Assembly: GCF_013215345.1 (NCBI RefSeq)
Contig: NZ_JABSOV010000040.1
Coordinates: 1-33,272, forward strand
Length of the DNA stretch: 33,272 nt
Origin: Colwellia sp.
Lineage (GTDB): Bacteria > Pseudomonadota > Gammaproteobacteria > Enterobacterales > Alteromonadaceae
Direction of reading: 5' to 3'
Shown here: one piece after another, positions 15,653 through 23,542 of the stretch
How the letters are laid out: every line of letters begins with the position of its first letter
Numbering within the stretch: position 1 is the first letter of the stretch
The notes under the pieces: generated by a model
Database searches by the model: none
Told to the model about the DNA's origin: nothing
The model's input: only the letters and a program-made list of their open reading frames with translations
Translations under genes and position numbers: made by a program

Positions 15653-16930
15653 ATGGCCAATTTTATTGATAGACGCCTTAATAGTAAAAATAAAAGTACC
15701 GTGAATCGTCAGCGCTTTTTAAGACGTTATAAAAATCAAATTAAAAAATCTGTCTCGGATGCAATAAACCAACGAGGTGTGACAGATATAGATTCGGGTG
15801 AAAACATAATTATCCCCAAGCAGGATTTATCTGAGCCGATATTTCATCAAGGTGGTGGCGGTATAAAAGATAGAGTACATCCCGGCAATGATCAGTTTTC
15901 TCCTGGTGATAAAATCCCTCGTCCGCCAAAGCAGCAAGGACAAGGTGCGGGTCAAGGGGATGCGAGTGATAGCGGGGAAGGTGATGATGACTTTACCTTC
16001 TCAATTTCAAAGGAAGAATATCTAAACCTTCTTTTTGAAGACTTAGAGCTGCCCAACCTTGAAAAAAACCAACTTGATAAGATGATTGAATATAAAACAG
16101 TCCGCAGCGGCTTTTGCGCTGAAGGTGTCGCGTCAAATATAGATATAGTCAAATCACTACAAGGCTCCATTGCCCGCCGCATTGCAATGAGTGCGTCAAA
16201 GCGTAAAAAATTGAAGCAGCTTGAACAAGAGCTCTTGGTACTCAGTCATGATAAACATGATCATATTCAACAAGAACGAGCATTACGCCTTGAGATTGAA
16301 ACGCTAAAAAGCAAGATAGCCAAAGTGCCATTTATTGATACTTTCGACCTACGCTTTCGTAATTATGCTAAGCAAGCAGTACCGACGTCAAAAGCAGTGA
16401 TGTTTTGCTTAATGGATGTTTCTGGCTCAATGGATCAAGCAACTAAAGAAATGGCAAAACGTTTTTATATTTTGCTTTATCTATTTCTTAGCCGTACTTA
16501 CAAAAACATTGATGTTATCTATATAAGGCATCACACCCAGGCGAAAGAAGTCGATGAACATGAGTTTTTTTATTCTCAAGAAACAGGCGGAACCATTGCT
16601 TCAAGTGCCTTAGAGCTAATGAACGATATTATCTGCGAACGTTATAATGATAATCAATGGAATATATATGGTGCTCAAGCGTCTGATGGTGATAACTGGG
16701 CAGATGATTCTCCCCGCTGCCAAACAATTTTAGAGCAGCAAATATTACCTAAAAGTCGTTATTTTAGTTATATAGAAATAACCCAAAGAGCGCATCAAAC
16801 CCTATGGAAGCACTATCAAAAAGTGGAAGAGTCCCATAGTAACTTTGCCATGCAACATATCAAATCAGTCGCTGATATTTACCCGGTATTTAGGGAACTT
16901 TTCAAAAAGAATACTCAAAGTGTTGCATAA
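15653..16930 (+). CDS. yeaH: YeaH, DUF444 von Willebrand A-domain protein (UPF0229)
   Basis: 425 residues. The N-terminus ([23 protein letters not shown]) is basic; about 85-112 is a Gly/Asp-rich linker; about 185-222 looks like a coiled coil ([15 protein letters not shown] onward); the C-terminal half is a von Willebrand A fold with a complete metal site DVSGSMD at 255-261 and a later TGGT. Proteins with such domains often pair with AAA+ ATPases, consistent with partnership with YeaG. It has no signal peptide. AAGGAG is six bases before the ATG. Exact biochemical role unknown. Confidence 0.95.
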   Translation: MANFIDRRLNSKNKSTVNRQRFLRRYKNQIKKSVSDAINQRGVTDIDSGENIIIPKQDLSEPIFHQGGGGIKDRVHPGNDQFSPGDKIPRPPKQQGQGAGQGDASDSGEGDDDFTFSISKEEYLNLLFEDLELPNLEKNQLDKMIEYKTVRSGFCAEGVASNIDIVKSLQGSIARRIAMSASKRKKLKQLEQELLVLSHDKHDHIQQERALRLEIETLKSKIAKVPFIDTFDLRFRNYAKQAVPTSKAVMFCLMDVSGSMDQATKEMAKRFYILLYLFLSRTYKNIDVIYIRHHTQAKEVDEHEFFYSQETGGTIASSALELMNDIICERYNDNQWNIYGAQASDGDNWADDSPRCQTILEQQILPKSRYFSYIEITQRAHQTLWKHYQKVEESHSNFAMQHIKSVADIYPVFRELFKKNTQSVA

Positions 16931-16949
16931 CTTAATAAAGGGGTGATAG

Positions 16950-18488
16950 ATGACAAAAACTAATGATGATACAGCTCAAAAAACGCAAGTAACTCCTTTA
17001 GACGACAGTCCTGATTGGACTTTTGATTTGCTTGGTCAATATCAGCAAGAGATTGCTCGTGTAGCTGATTTTTACCGCCTTGATACTTATACCAATCAAA
17101 TAGAAGTGATCACTGCTGAACAAATGATGGATGCATATGCCAGCGTAGGTATGCCCATTGGCTATAGTCATTGGACCTTTGGCAAAAAATTCATTCAAAC
17201 AGAGCAAAACTATCAACGAGGCCAGATGGGCTTAGCCTATGAAATTGTCATAAATTCAAGCCCTTGTATTTCTTACTTAATGGAAGAAAACACCATGACA
17301 ATGCAAGCGCTGGTTATGGCGCATGCCTGTTATGGTCATAACTCATTCTTTAAAGGCAATTATTTATTTAAGTCGTGGACAGATGCCAGTTCAATTATCG
17401 ACTACTTACTTTTTGCCAAAAACTATATTGCGCAATGCGAGTTAAAGTACGGTATCAGTGATGTAGAGGCTACTTTAGATGCTTGTCATGCCTTAATGAG
17501 TCATGGTGTTGACCGTTATAAAAGACCACAAAAAATATCATTAGATGAAGAGCTTAAAAGGCAATCTGAACGTGCTGAATATTTACAATCACAGGTAAAC
17601 GCTTTATGGCGCACTGTCCCTAAAAAAGCAGAAAAAAAGCATGAGAAAAAAAATATATTCCCTAAAGAGCCTCAAGAGAACCTGTTATATTTTATTGAAA
17701 AAAATGCCCCTTTACTCAAACCTTGGCAAAGAGAAATAGTCAGAATTGTCAGAAAAATATCGCAATATTTCTACCCACAGAAACAAACTCAAGTGATGAA
17801 TGAAGGTTGGGCATGCTTTTGGCACTACACTATCTTAAACCACTTATATGATGAGGGCTTAGTCACAGATAAATTTATGCTAGAGTTTTTACATAGTCAT
17901 ACCAATGTCGTTGCCCAACCTGAATATAACAGTAAGTATTATTCAGGTATAAACCCTTATGCTTTAGGTTTTAATATGTTCATTGATCTTAGACGTATCT
18001 GTGAACACCCGACAGAAGAGGATAAAGAATATTTTCCTGAAATTGCGGGCAGTAACTGGCTAGATACGCTGCACTTCGCCATGGAGAACTTTAAAGATGA
18101 AAGTTTTATCAGCCAGTATTTATCGCCAAAACTAATGCGTGACTTTAAATTATTCCATATACATGATGATAGTGACAACAACTATGTTGAAATTGGTGCT
18201 ATTCATAACGAGCAAGGCTATAAAAAAGTTCGACACAATTTAGCAAATCAATATAACCTCAGTAATATTGAAGTAAATATTCAGATCATTGATGCAAATA
18301 TTGATGGTGATAGAGCACTTACACTGAGATACACGCCTCACAATGGCGTAGAGCTTGGCGAGTCAAAAAATGAGGTGTTAAAACACCTACATTATTTATG
18401 GCACTTTGACGTTAAGATTGTGCAAGAAATGAAATCGGGAGAGGATAAAATAATTGCCAGCTGTCCACAAAAAAATAAAGACGACTAG
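16950..18488 (+). CDS. ycgB: SpoVR family protein YcgB
   Basis: 512 residues, the usual family length. Landmarks include the SHWTFGKKF segment (about 69-77), MAHACYGHNSFFKGNYLFK (about 123-141), WQREIVRIVRKISQYFYPQ and MNEGWACFWHYTILNHLY, with conserved histidine, glutamate and cysteine residues that look like a metal site but are not proven to be one. SpoVR was named for a Bacillus spore-cortex phenotype; the gammaproteobacterial role is unknown, although E. coli ycgB belongs to the stationary-phase regulon. AAGGGG precedes the ATG, and the gene follows yeaH by 19 bp. Its stop codon lies in the loop of the terminator hairpin at 18477-18498. Confidence 0.95.
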   Translation: MTKTNDDTAQKTQVTPLDDSPDWTFDLLGQYQQEIARVADFYRLDTYTNQIEVITAEQMMDAYASVGMPIGYSHWTFGKKFIQTEQNYQRGQMGLAYEIVINSSPCISYLMEENTMTMQALVMAHACYGHNSFFKGNYLFKSWTDASSIIDYLLFAKNYIAQCELKYGISDVEATLDACHALMSHGVDRYKRPQKISLDEELKRQSERAEYLQSQVNALWRTVPKKAEKKHEKKNIFPKEPQENLLYFIEKNAPLLKPWQREIVRIVRKISQYFYPQKQTQVMNEGWACFWHYTILNHLYDEGLVTDKFMLEFLHSHTNVVAQPEYNSKYYSGINPYALGFNMFIDLRRICEHPTEEDKEYFPEIAGSNWLDTLHFAMENFKDESFISQYLSPKLMRDFKLFHIHDDSDNNYVEIGAIHNEQGYKKVRHNLANQYNLSNIEVNIQIIDANIDGDRALTLRYTPHNGVELGESKNEVLKHLHYLWHFDVKIVQEMKSGEDKIIASCPQKNKDD

Positions 18489-18498
18489 CGTCGTCTTT
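18477..18498. terminator. Terminator overlapping the ycgB stop codon, shared with fadR
   Basis: AAAGACGAC (18477-18485) pairs with GTCGTCTTT (18490-18498); the TAGC loop contains the ycgB stop TAG. The plus-side U tract is weak (TTTATTTAT), while the minus side has a long run of Us, so it works best for fadR. Confidence 0.75.
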
Positions 18499-18528
18499 AT
18501 TTATGTTGATGAGCAAATCTATCAGATA

Positions 18529-19242
18529 TTAATCATTAGATAATTCTTTTAATACGTCATCCTTAAGATCTGCCCACAATTTTCCTGATTCAATACCATA
18601 CTTACGTACAGCCAAAATTGCTTCATCGAATTGATTAGCTTTGGCAAGTTCTATTAACGATTGATAATAAGCCCTAGAGATCTCCCTGCCTTTAGGGTGA
18701 GCAAAATACAAACTACCAATACGTGAATATAAGCCTCTAAAACCATTAAGAATTAATAAATAAATAGAGTTATCTGACGCTACAACTAATGCTTTATTTA
18801 ATTCATAATCAAATTGTGCAAAGGCTTCACCGGTATCTTCTACATCTAAATAACCTTGCAGGCATTCAATGGCTTTCTCTGGGTTATTTTTTAATGCCCC
18901 TCGAATATAAATAGCACTGATATTGGTACGCGCTGATAATAAGTTGTCAACTAAATCAGGAATACCTTCTTGATCTAATTGTGCCAACGTTTCGAGGATA
19001 TTTAAACTAGAGGTTTCCCAAAAATTATTTACTTTAGTCGGCTTACCATGTCGAATGGTTAACCAACCGTCACGCGCTAAACGCTGTAATACTTCTCTAA
19101 GGGTAGTTCGCGTCACCCCGATAAGTTCAGAGAGTTCACGTTCAGCGGGCAATATAGAACCTGGAGGAAAACCACCATTCCAAATAGATTCAACGATATA
19201 TTGTTCCGCAAATCCTGCTGGGCTTTTAGCTTTTATGACCAT
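18529..19242 (-). CDS. fadR: Fatty acid metabolism regulator FadR
   Basis: GntR-family regulator that represses fatty-acid degradation and activates unsaturated fatty-acid synthesis; acyl-CoA releases it from DNA. The 237-residue protein has the winged helix at about 8-75, with [19 protein letters not shown] and [19 protein letters not shown] (recognition helix) nearly the same as E. coli FadR, then an all-helical acyl-CoA-binding domain through [13 protein letters not shown]. The start [16 protein letters not shown] matches E. coli MVIKAQSPAGFAEEYI, which fixes the ATG at 19242; an upstream in-frame extension is rejected. It diverges from nhaD and probably represses itself through the site at 19286-19302. 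Confidence 0.97.
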   Translation of the reverse strand: MVIKAKSPAGFAEQYIVESIWNGGFPPGSILPAERELSELIGVTRTTLREVLQRLARDGWLTIRHGKPTKVNNFWETSSLNILETLAQLDQEGIPDLVDNLLSARTNISAIYIRGALKNNPEKAIECLQGYLDVEDTGEAFAQFDYELNKALVVASDNSIYLLILNGFRGLYSRIGSLYFAHPKGREISRAYYQSLIELAKANQFDEAILAVRKYGIESGKLWADLKDDVLKELSND

Positions 19243-19285
19243 TTGACTATAGTTACCTGATAATATGAATAAGAATAAATTTAAC

Positions 19286-19302
19286 AACTGATTGTACCAG
19301 AA
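19286..19302. promoter_or_regulatory. Probable FadR operator upstream of fadR
   Basis: AACTGATTGTACCAGAA contains CTGAT-TGT-ACCAG, one mismatch from CTGGT-N3-ACCAG, the core of known FadR sites such as that of fadB. It is 44 bp upstream of the fadR ATG, in the fadR/nhaD intergenic region. Confidence 0.5.
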
Positions 19303-19385
19303 GTGTATTTATGCACAAGAGCGCTGCAATTACCAACCTCTGCTCACTACTACTGCACATAAACTTTATATGGCCTGACGTTAGT

Positions 19386-19510
19386 CATAACGTTGTTATG
19401 CAGTTTACCTCAATGGGCTATTTTAAACAGTCAGGGCTTAAATTAATTTGAATCTGAAAGACAAGTGGCAATAATCAGATAAAACGGATAACTTAGCATA
19501 ACCTTGTTAT
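19386..19510. promoter_or_regulatory. Two copies of CATAAC-N-TT-GTTAT upstream of nhaD
   Basis: CATAACGTTGTTATG (19386-19400) and CATAACCTTGTTAT (19497-19510) are inverted repeats (CATAAC/GTTATG) with the same 3-base spacing, 111 bp apart. A weaker relative, CATTTTGTTATAA, follows at 19569-19581, about 70 bp before nhaD. They look like binding sites for one dimeric regulator of nhaD. Apart from these and the FadR-like site, the 411-bp intergenic region shows nothing recognisable. Confidence 0.5.
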
Positions 19511-19653
19511 AAGTCAAAAGGATAACTAATATCAATATAATCAATTAATTTCAAAGGCTTTATTGTGTCATTTTGTTATAAATTTGTTAGTATTGGGACC
19601 TAATAACAATCGCTAAAATAACATACAATTTTACATTCCATTTAGAGAATAAC

Positions 19654-21054
19654 ATGAAACAACTTTTATACGTTTTACTGGCGTTATCAGCGGTGCTCTT
19701 TCCAAGCATGGCTTTTGCTTCTGAGGCAGCGCACCAAAGTATTGATTTAACGAGTCATTGGATTGGCTACACTGCTATAGCAATTTTTGTTCTAGCTTAT
19801 ACACTGGTTATTTTAGAAGAGCAGTTGCACCTAAGAAAATCAAAACCGGTACTGCTTGCTGCTGGCCTTATTTGGATATTAATCGCAGCTTATTATAACT
19901 CTCAAGGTATGCCACACGCTGCTGAAGTAGCCATTCGTCATAACTTCTTAGAATATGCCGAGTTATTCTTCTTTTTATTAGTAGCTATGACTTACATTAA
20001 TGCCATGTTAGAACGTGATGTTTTTAATGCCCTGCGCGACTGGCTAGTACAAAAAGGCTTTAGCTATAAAGCACTATTCTGGCTAACAGGTATTTTAGCT
20101 TTCTTTATTTCACCTATTGCAGATAACTTAACCACAGCATTGATTATGTGTGCGGTAGTATTAGCTGTTGGTAAAGATGAACCTAAATTTGTTGCCATGA
20201 GCTGTGTCAACATTGTCGTTGGCGCAAATGCTGGTGGCGCATTTAGCCCATTTGGTGACATTACTACTTTAATGGTCTGGCAAAAAGGTATTCTTGAGTT
20301 TACTGAATTTTTCGCGTTATTCTTACCATCTGTAGTTAACTTTGTTATTCCTGCCTTTATTATGCAGTTCTTTATACCCACAGGTAAGCCAAATGCTATT
20401 TCAGGCGAAATGACGCAGATCAAAAAAGGTGGCTTAACTATAGTCGGCTTGTTTATTTTGACCATAATAACTGCTGTATCTTTCCATAACTTCTTACACT
20501 TACCACCGGTATTTGGCATGATGTTAGGTTTAGCTTACTTGAAGTTCTTTGGATACTACATCCGTAAATCAGGTCAAGGTGAAATCGACAAATCAGATGC
20601 ACCTACCAGCCATCATATTGAAGATGATTTTGATATCTTCGACAAAATTGCCAAAGCCGAATGGGATACACTATTCTTCTTCTACGGCGTTATATTAGCT
20701 GTCGGTGGATTAGGTTTTATTGGTTATCTTGGTATGGTTTCAGAGTTTATGTATGGCGAGTTAGGGCCAACAACTGCCAATATTATAGTGGGTGTATTAT
20801 CTGCCATTGTTGATAACATCCCAGTCATGTTTGCGGTATTAACCATGAATCCTGAGATGTCGGATACCCAATGGTTATTAGTTACTTTAACCGCGGGTGT
20901 TGGTGGGAGTTTATTATCTGTTGGCTCTGCTGCAGGTGTTGCTCTAATGGGACAAGCACGTGGCTATTATACTTTCTTCAGTCATTTAAAGTGGATGCCA
21001 GTAATTGCTCTGGGCTACGCTGCTAGTATTTATGTGCACTTATTGATTAACTAA
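19654..21054 (+). CDS. nhaD: Sodium/proton antiporter NhaD
   Basis: Inner-membrane Na+/H+ antiporter of the ion transporter superfamily, first described in Vibrio and halophiles, exporting sodium at alkaline pH. The 466-residue protein has an N-terminal hydrophobic stretch with a signal-like end (SMAFASEA, about 17-24) and about 12 further membrane segments. Family landmarks: ISPIADNLTTALIM, GANAGGAFSPFGDITTLMVW and, in the second repeat, AIVDNIPVMFAVL and GSLLSVGSAAGVALMGQ, which form the two inverted ion-binding halves with conserved Asp, Asn and Thr. AGAGA precedes the ATG. It lies between fadR and dsbB, the place held in E. coli by the unrelated-type antiporter gene nhaB. Confidence 0.95.
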   Translation: MKQLLYVLLALSAVLFPSMAFASEAAHQSIDLTSHWIGYTAIAIFVLAYTLVILEEQLHLRKSKPVLLAAGLIWILIAAYYNSQGMPHAAEVAIRHNFLEYAELFFFLLVAMTYINAMLERDVFNALRDWLVQKGFSYKALFWLTGILAFFISPIADNLTTALIMCAVVLAVGKDEPKFVAMSCVNIVVGANAGGAFSPFGDITTLMVWQKGILEFTEFFALFLPSVVNFVIPAFIMQFFIPTGKPNAISGEMTQIKKGGLTIVGLFILTIITAVSFHNFLHLPPVFGMMLGLAYLKFFGYYIRKSGQGEIDKSDAPTSHHIEDDFDIFDKIAKAEWDTLFFFYGVILAVGGLGFIGYLGMVSEFMYGELGPTTANIIVGVLSAIVDNIPVMFAVLTMNPEMSDTQWLLVTLTAGVGGSLLSVGSAAGVALMGQARGYYTFFSHLKWMPVIALGYAASIYVHLLIN

Positions 21055-21126
21055 TAACTGCTTACATAAATAAAGTAAATTTATCCTGAAGAAATAAGCA
21101 ATCGACAATTTCTTCATGGTACCCTT

Positions 21127-21157
21127 AAAAAGCTTCTAAATTGTAGAAGCTTTTTTT
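21127..21157 (+). terminator. Intrinsic terminator after nhaD, directly before dsbB
   Basis: A 12-bp stem (21127-21138 with 21144-21155) with loop AATTG runs into Ts to 21157. It lies only 25 bases before the dsbB start, so dsbB needs readthrough, or a promoter overlapping the hairpin. Confidence 0.85.
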
Positions 21158-21181
21158 ATTGAATTTTTTAAAGGATATTTT

Positions 21182-21700
21182 GTGGACTACCTTAGCAACC
21201 TTACCACCAACCAAAGGCCATGGTTACTTCTTGCCGTTTCTGCATTAGGCCTTGAATGTACCGCCTTATTTTTTCAATATGCTATGGATTTAAAACCTTG
21301 CATCATGTGCGTTTATCAACGCCTAGCTATTCTAGCCATATTAGCTGCAGGCATTATTGGTACAGTGGGTCATCAAAATATATTTGCCAGATCGATGGCT
21401 TATTTATCTTTGGGCGTAGGCGCAATCTGGGGACTAATCATTGCGTTAGAACACGTAGAGATGCAAGCGAATAGCGGCTCACTGTTTTTTAGTTGTGAGT
21501 TCATCCCTAACTTCCCTGTTTGGGCTCCTTTACATGAATGGATACCCTTTTTGTTTGAAGCGACAGGCGATTGCGGTGAGATAAGTTGGCAGTTTTTAGG
21601 CTTCAGTATGCCCCAGTGGATGGTTGTAGTTTATGCACTTTATAGCATAGCCTTCTCTGTAGTGCTTGTTAACCGTCTAGTTTGTGCGAAAAAGCCATAA
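21182..21700 (+). CDS. dsbB: Disulfide bond formation protein B
   Basis: Inner-membrane quinone reductase that reoxidises periplasmic DsbA. Four membrane segments (about 14-32, 46-62, 69-89, 143-164). The two periplasmic cysteine pairs are present: C40-IM-C43 and C105/C131. R47 after the first pair corresponds to the quinone-site arginine R48 of E. coli. Length is 172, close to E. coli (176). Start is a GTG at 21182, preceded by AAAGGA. It follows nhaD just after a terminator. dsbA is not in the window. The fadR-nha-dsbB order is shared with E. coli. Confidence 0.96.
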   Translation: MDYLSNLTTNQRPWLLLAVSALGLECTALFFQYAMDLKPCIMCVYQRLAILAILAAGIIGTVGHQNIFARSMAYLSLGVGAIWGLIIALEHVEMQANSGSLFFSCEFIPNFPVWAPLHEWIPFLFEATGDCGEISWQFLGFSMPQWMVVVYALYSIAFSVVLVNRLVCAKKP

Positions 21701-22048
21701 GCACTCGCAACAAGCAAGCTAACTGAATAATAGGGACAATACCCTCGTATTAAGAGTGTGTTGTCCTTGCCTCTTACCGAGTATGTTAATGACTAAGGAT
21801 ATATACTTGATATGGCAGAAAGACGTTGATGAGATCAATTGAATTGCACTGAATTGAATTTTCAAGTGATGTCTTTTTTTAGTCTGCTGATAAAGCTGTA
21901 CGAGAAGCATTTAAAGATAATGTTTACTCAGCCAGTATGAGTAATAAAACGCTCAAAATGATGCTCTGAGCATAAGTTTTATGCCGTGATAATCCTCACA
22001 ATATCTCTAAGTCTGGTTTTCTATTATCAAACTATTAATAATACTGAA
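21701..22048. other. Gap between dsbB and the DMT transporter gene
   Basis: No credible gene. A stem GGACAATAC/GTGTTGTCC (about 21734-21766, one wobble pair) has no U tract. A 28-codon open stretch without a start (21883-21969, reading SADKAVREAFKDNVYS onward to a stop) has protein-like composition and directly follows an in-frame stop, so it may be a gene relic. Both neighbouring genes end here (convergent). Confidence 0.4.
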
Positions 22049-22942
22049 TTATCGCCTGCCCCTGCTCACTGACCATGTTTCAAAAATAGCTGCACTGACC
22101 ACCATTAAACCGCCGATCATAGTTAAAATATTAGGACGTTCATGTAAAAGCATAAAGGCGAGTATGCTACCGTATAACGGCTGCAAGCAAGAGATCAAGC
22201 CAGCAGTAGTTGCTGACAAATGTCGTAAACTTGAGGCAAATAGAGCGTGCGGAGTGGCCGTAAATACAACACCTACCAATAACAATAGTAACCAATCTCT
22301 TTGAGTTACTTGCCCTGGTGGTATCTCAATAAAAAGGCACAGCATCAAACAAGCAACTAAGGTTTGATACAACATGGTATGCGGCCCAGAATAATGGGAA
22401 AAGTAATTTTTATGTAAGATATTTCGTAATGCAAAAAATACCGCTGAAAACACTCCAGTAACAATACCTAAGGTAATTTGATTACCAAAATTTATTTCAG
22501 GTATTAATAACACAATGCCAATAATAACGACTAAAGCCGTCAGCATATCTTTTGCTTTGGGCGCACTTTTATTAAATAGCGGTTCAATAAAAATGGTAAT
22601 TACCGGATAGGTAAAAAAGGCAATAATACCGACAGTTACCCCTGCCATTTGCATGGCAGCAAAGTAAGTAACCCAATGTATGCCAACGACAACACCGAGT
22701 AATATAGCAATGCCATAATCTTTCTTACTAGCTAAGGTGATTTTTTTCTTTTGCAAGGTTAGCAAGGTAAAAAGTGCTAAAGCTGCTATGCCAGTCCGAT
22801 AAACCGTTATATCAAGTGCTGGTAGGCCGATAAGTTTAGAAAAAATCGCGGTCCCCCCAAAAAGAAAAACCGCGATATGTAAATAGAGCAAACTTTGTTG
22901 CTCTACATTCACCATTGCAGGGCTTTGAGGAGTGATTTTCAT
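22049..22942 (-). CDS. EamA-family (DMT superfamily) transporter
   Basis: Inner-membrane transporter of 297 residues with about ten membrane segments in two EamA repeats (about 18-145 and 155-290). HIAVFLFGGTAIFSKLIG at the first segment, FAAMQMAGVTVGIIAFFTYPV near the end of the first repeat and SATTAGLISCLQPLYGSILAF near the end of the second are the expected repeat landmarks. Relatives export amino acids or metabolites (for example RhtA, YdcZ-like proteins), but the substrate cannot be read here. It is first downstream of ycgN on the same strand (27-bp gap), so probably cotranscribed with it. Confidence 0.9.
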   Translation of the reverse strand: MKITPQSPAMVNVEQQSLLYLHIAVFLFGGTAIFSKLIGLPALDITVYRTGIAALALFTLLTLQKKKITLASKKDYGIAILLGVVVGIHWVTYFAAMQMAGVTVGIIAFFTYPVITIFIEPLFNKSAPKAKDMLTALVVIIGIVLLIPEINFGNQITLGIVTGVFSAVFFALRNILHKNYFSHYSGPHTMLYQTLVACLMLCLFIEIPPGQVTQRDWLLLLLVGVVFTATPHALFASSLRHLSATTAGLISCLQPLYGSILAFMLLHERPNILTMIGGLMVVSAAIFETWSVSRGRR

Positions 22943-22969
22943 TTTAGAAACACAGGACGTTAGTATTGC

Positions 22970-23491
22970 TTAATCGAGATCATTTAATGGCCAGATGACA
23001 ATATGATCTTCAAACTTATCAAGACTGACTTCATTATCTTTAACTATTTTTCCTCGTACCGACATTCCCGCTTTATGCATTGCGGATTTTTTACCTTTAT
23101 GCAGTAAAGGGTGCCATGACGGCATACCGCGTCCTTCTTGCAAACGGCGATAGGTACAACTTGGCGGCATAAAAAATACCGCATCAATATTTTCTTGTGT
23201 TAAGCGCACACAATCAGGTACTAACGTGGTGCGCTGATCATATTTAGAGCACTGACAAGATTTATCATTGAGCAGGTGACAAGCAATATTAGAATAAAAT
23301 ATCTGCTCACCTTCTTTAATATGATCGGTCGGCAAAAGTTCCGAATCTTCATCGGTATGCTCGTCATCAATAAATTTATTCAAGCAACATTTAGCACAGC
23401 CATCGCATAATGACTCCCATTCTGGGCGAGTCATTTCTGCTAAGGTTTTGGTTTGCCAAAAAGGCTGTTCTGGTGTTTTTTTATCGATCAT
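22970..23491 (-). CDS. ycgN: YcgN family cysteine-cluster protein (UPF0260)
   Basis: A 173-residue cytoplasmic protein. Family landmarks: PFWQTKTLAEMTRPEWESLCDGC (about 10-32), C-x2-C-x2-CC (CDGCAKCC), then CHLL-x5-CQC, PDCV and PPSCTYRRL, giving a conserved set of cysteines thought to bind metal, possibly an Fe-S or zinc cluster; function unknown. Compared with E. coli YcgN there is an insert of about 20 residues in the acidic loop after NKFIDDEHTDED (about 43-62). It follows the transglycosylase gene by 51 bp on the same strand. Confidence 0.93.
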   Translation of the reverse strand: MIDKKTPEQPFWQTKTLAEMTRPEWESLCDGCAKCCLNKFIDDEHTDEDSELLPTDHIKEGEQIFYSNIACHLLNDKSCQCSKYDQRTTLVPDCVRLTQENIDAVFFMPPSCTYRRLQEGRGMPSWHPLLHKGKKSAMHKAGMSVRGKIVKDNEVSLDKFEDHIVIWPLNDLD

Positions 23492-23542
23492 TTACTACTA
23501 CTTTTTTACTCATTAACTTTAAAATTGATTTTACGACTTGCT

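Noticed and set aside
19243-19287. Longer FadR starting at 19287
   Set aside because: The ATG at 19242 matches the known E. coli FadR start residue by residue, and the upstream segment overlaps the probable FadR operator.
20064-20519. Minus-strand 151-codon open frame inside nhaD
   Set aside because: It is antisense to a clear NhaD membrane region; the composition is the mirror of hydrophobic codons and there is no independent support.
21719-21910. Minus-strand 63-codon open frame after dsbB
   Set aside because: No ribosome site, no recognisable domain, and it is in a convergent intergenic region.
21883-21969. Plus-strand protein-like stretch SADKAVREAFKDNVYS...
   Set aside because: It has no start codon and follows an in-frame stop. 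Possibly the end of a decayed gene, but 28 codons are too few to identify it.
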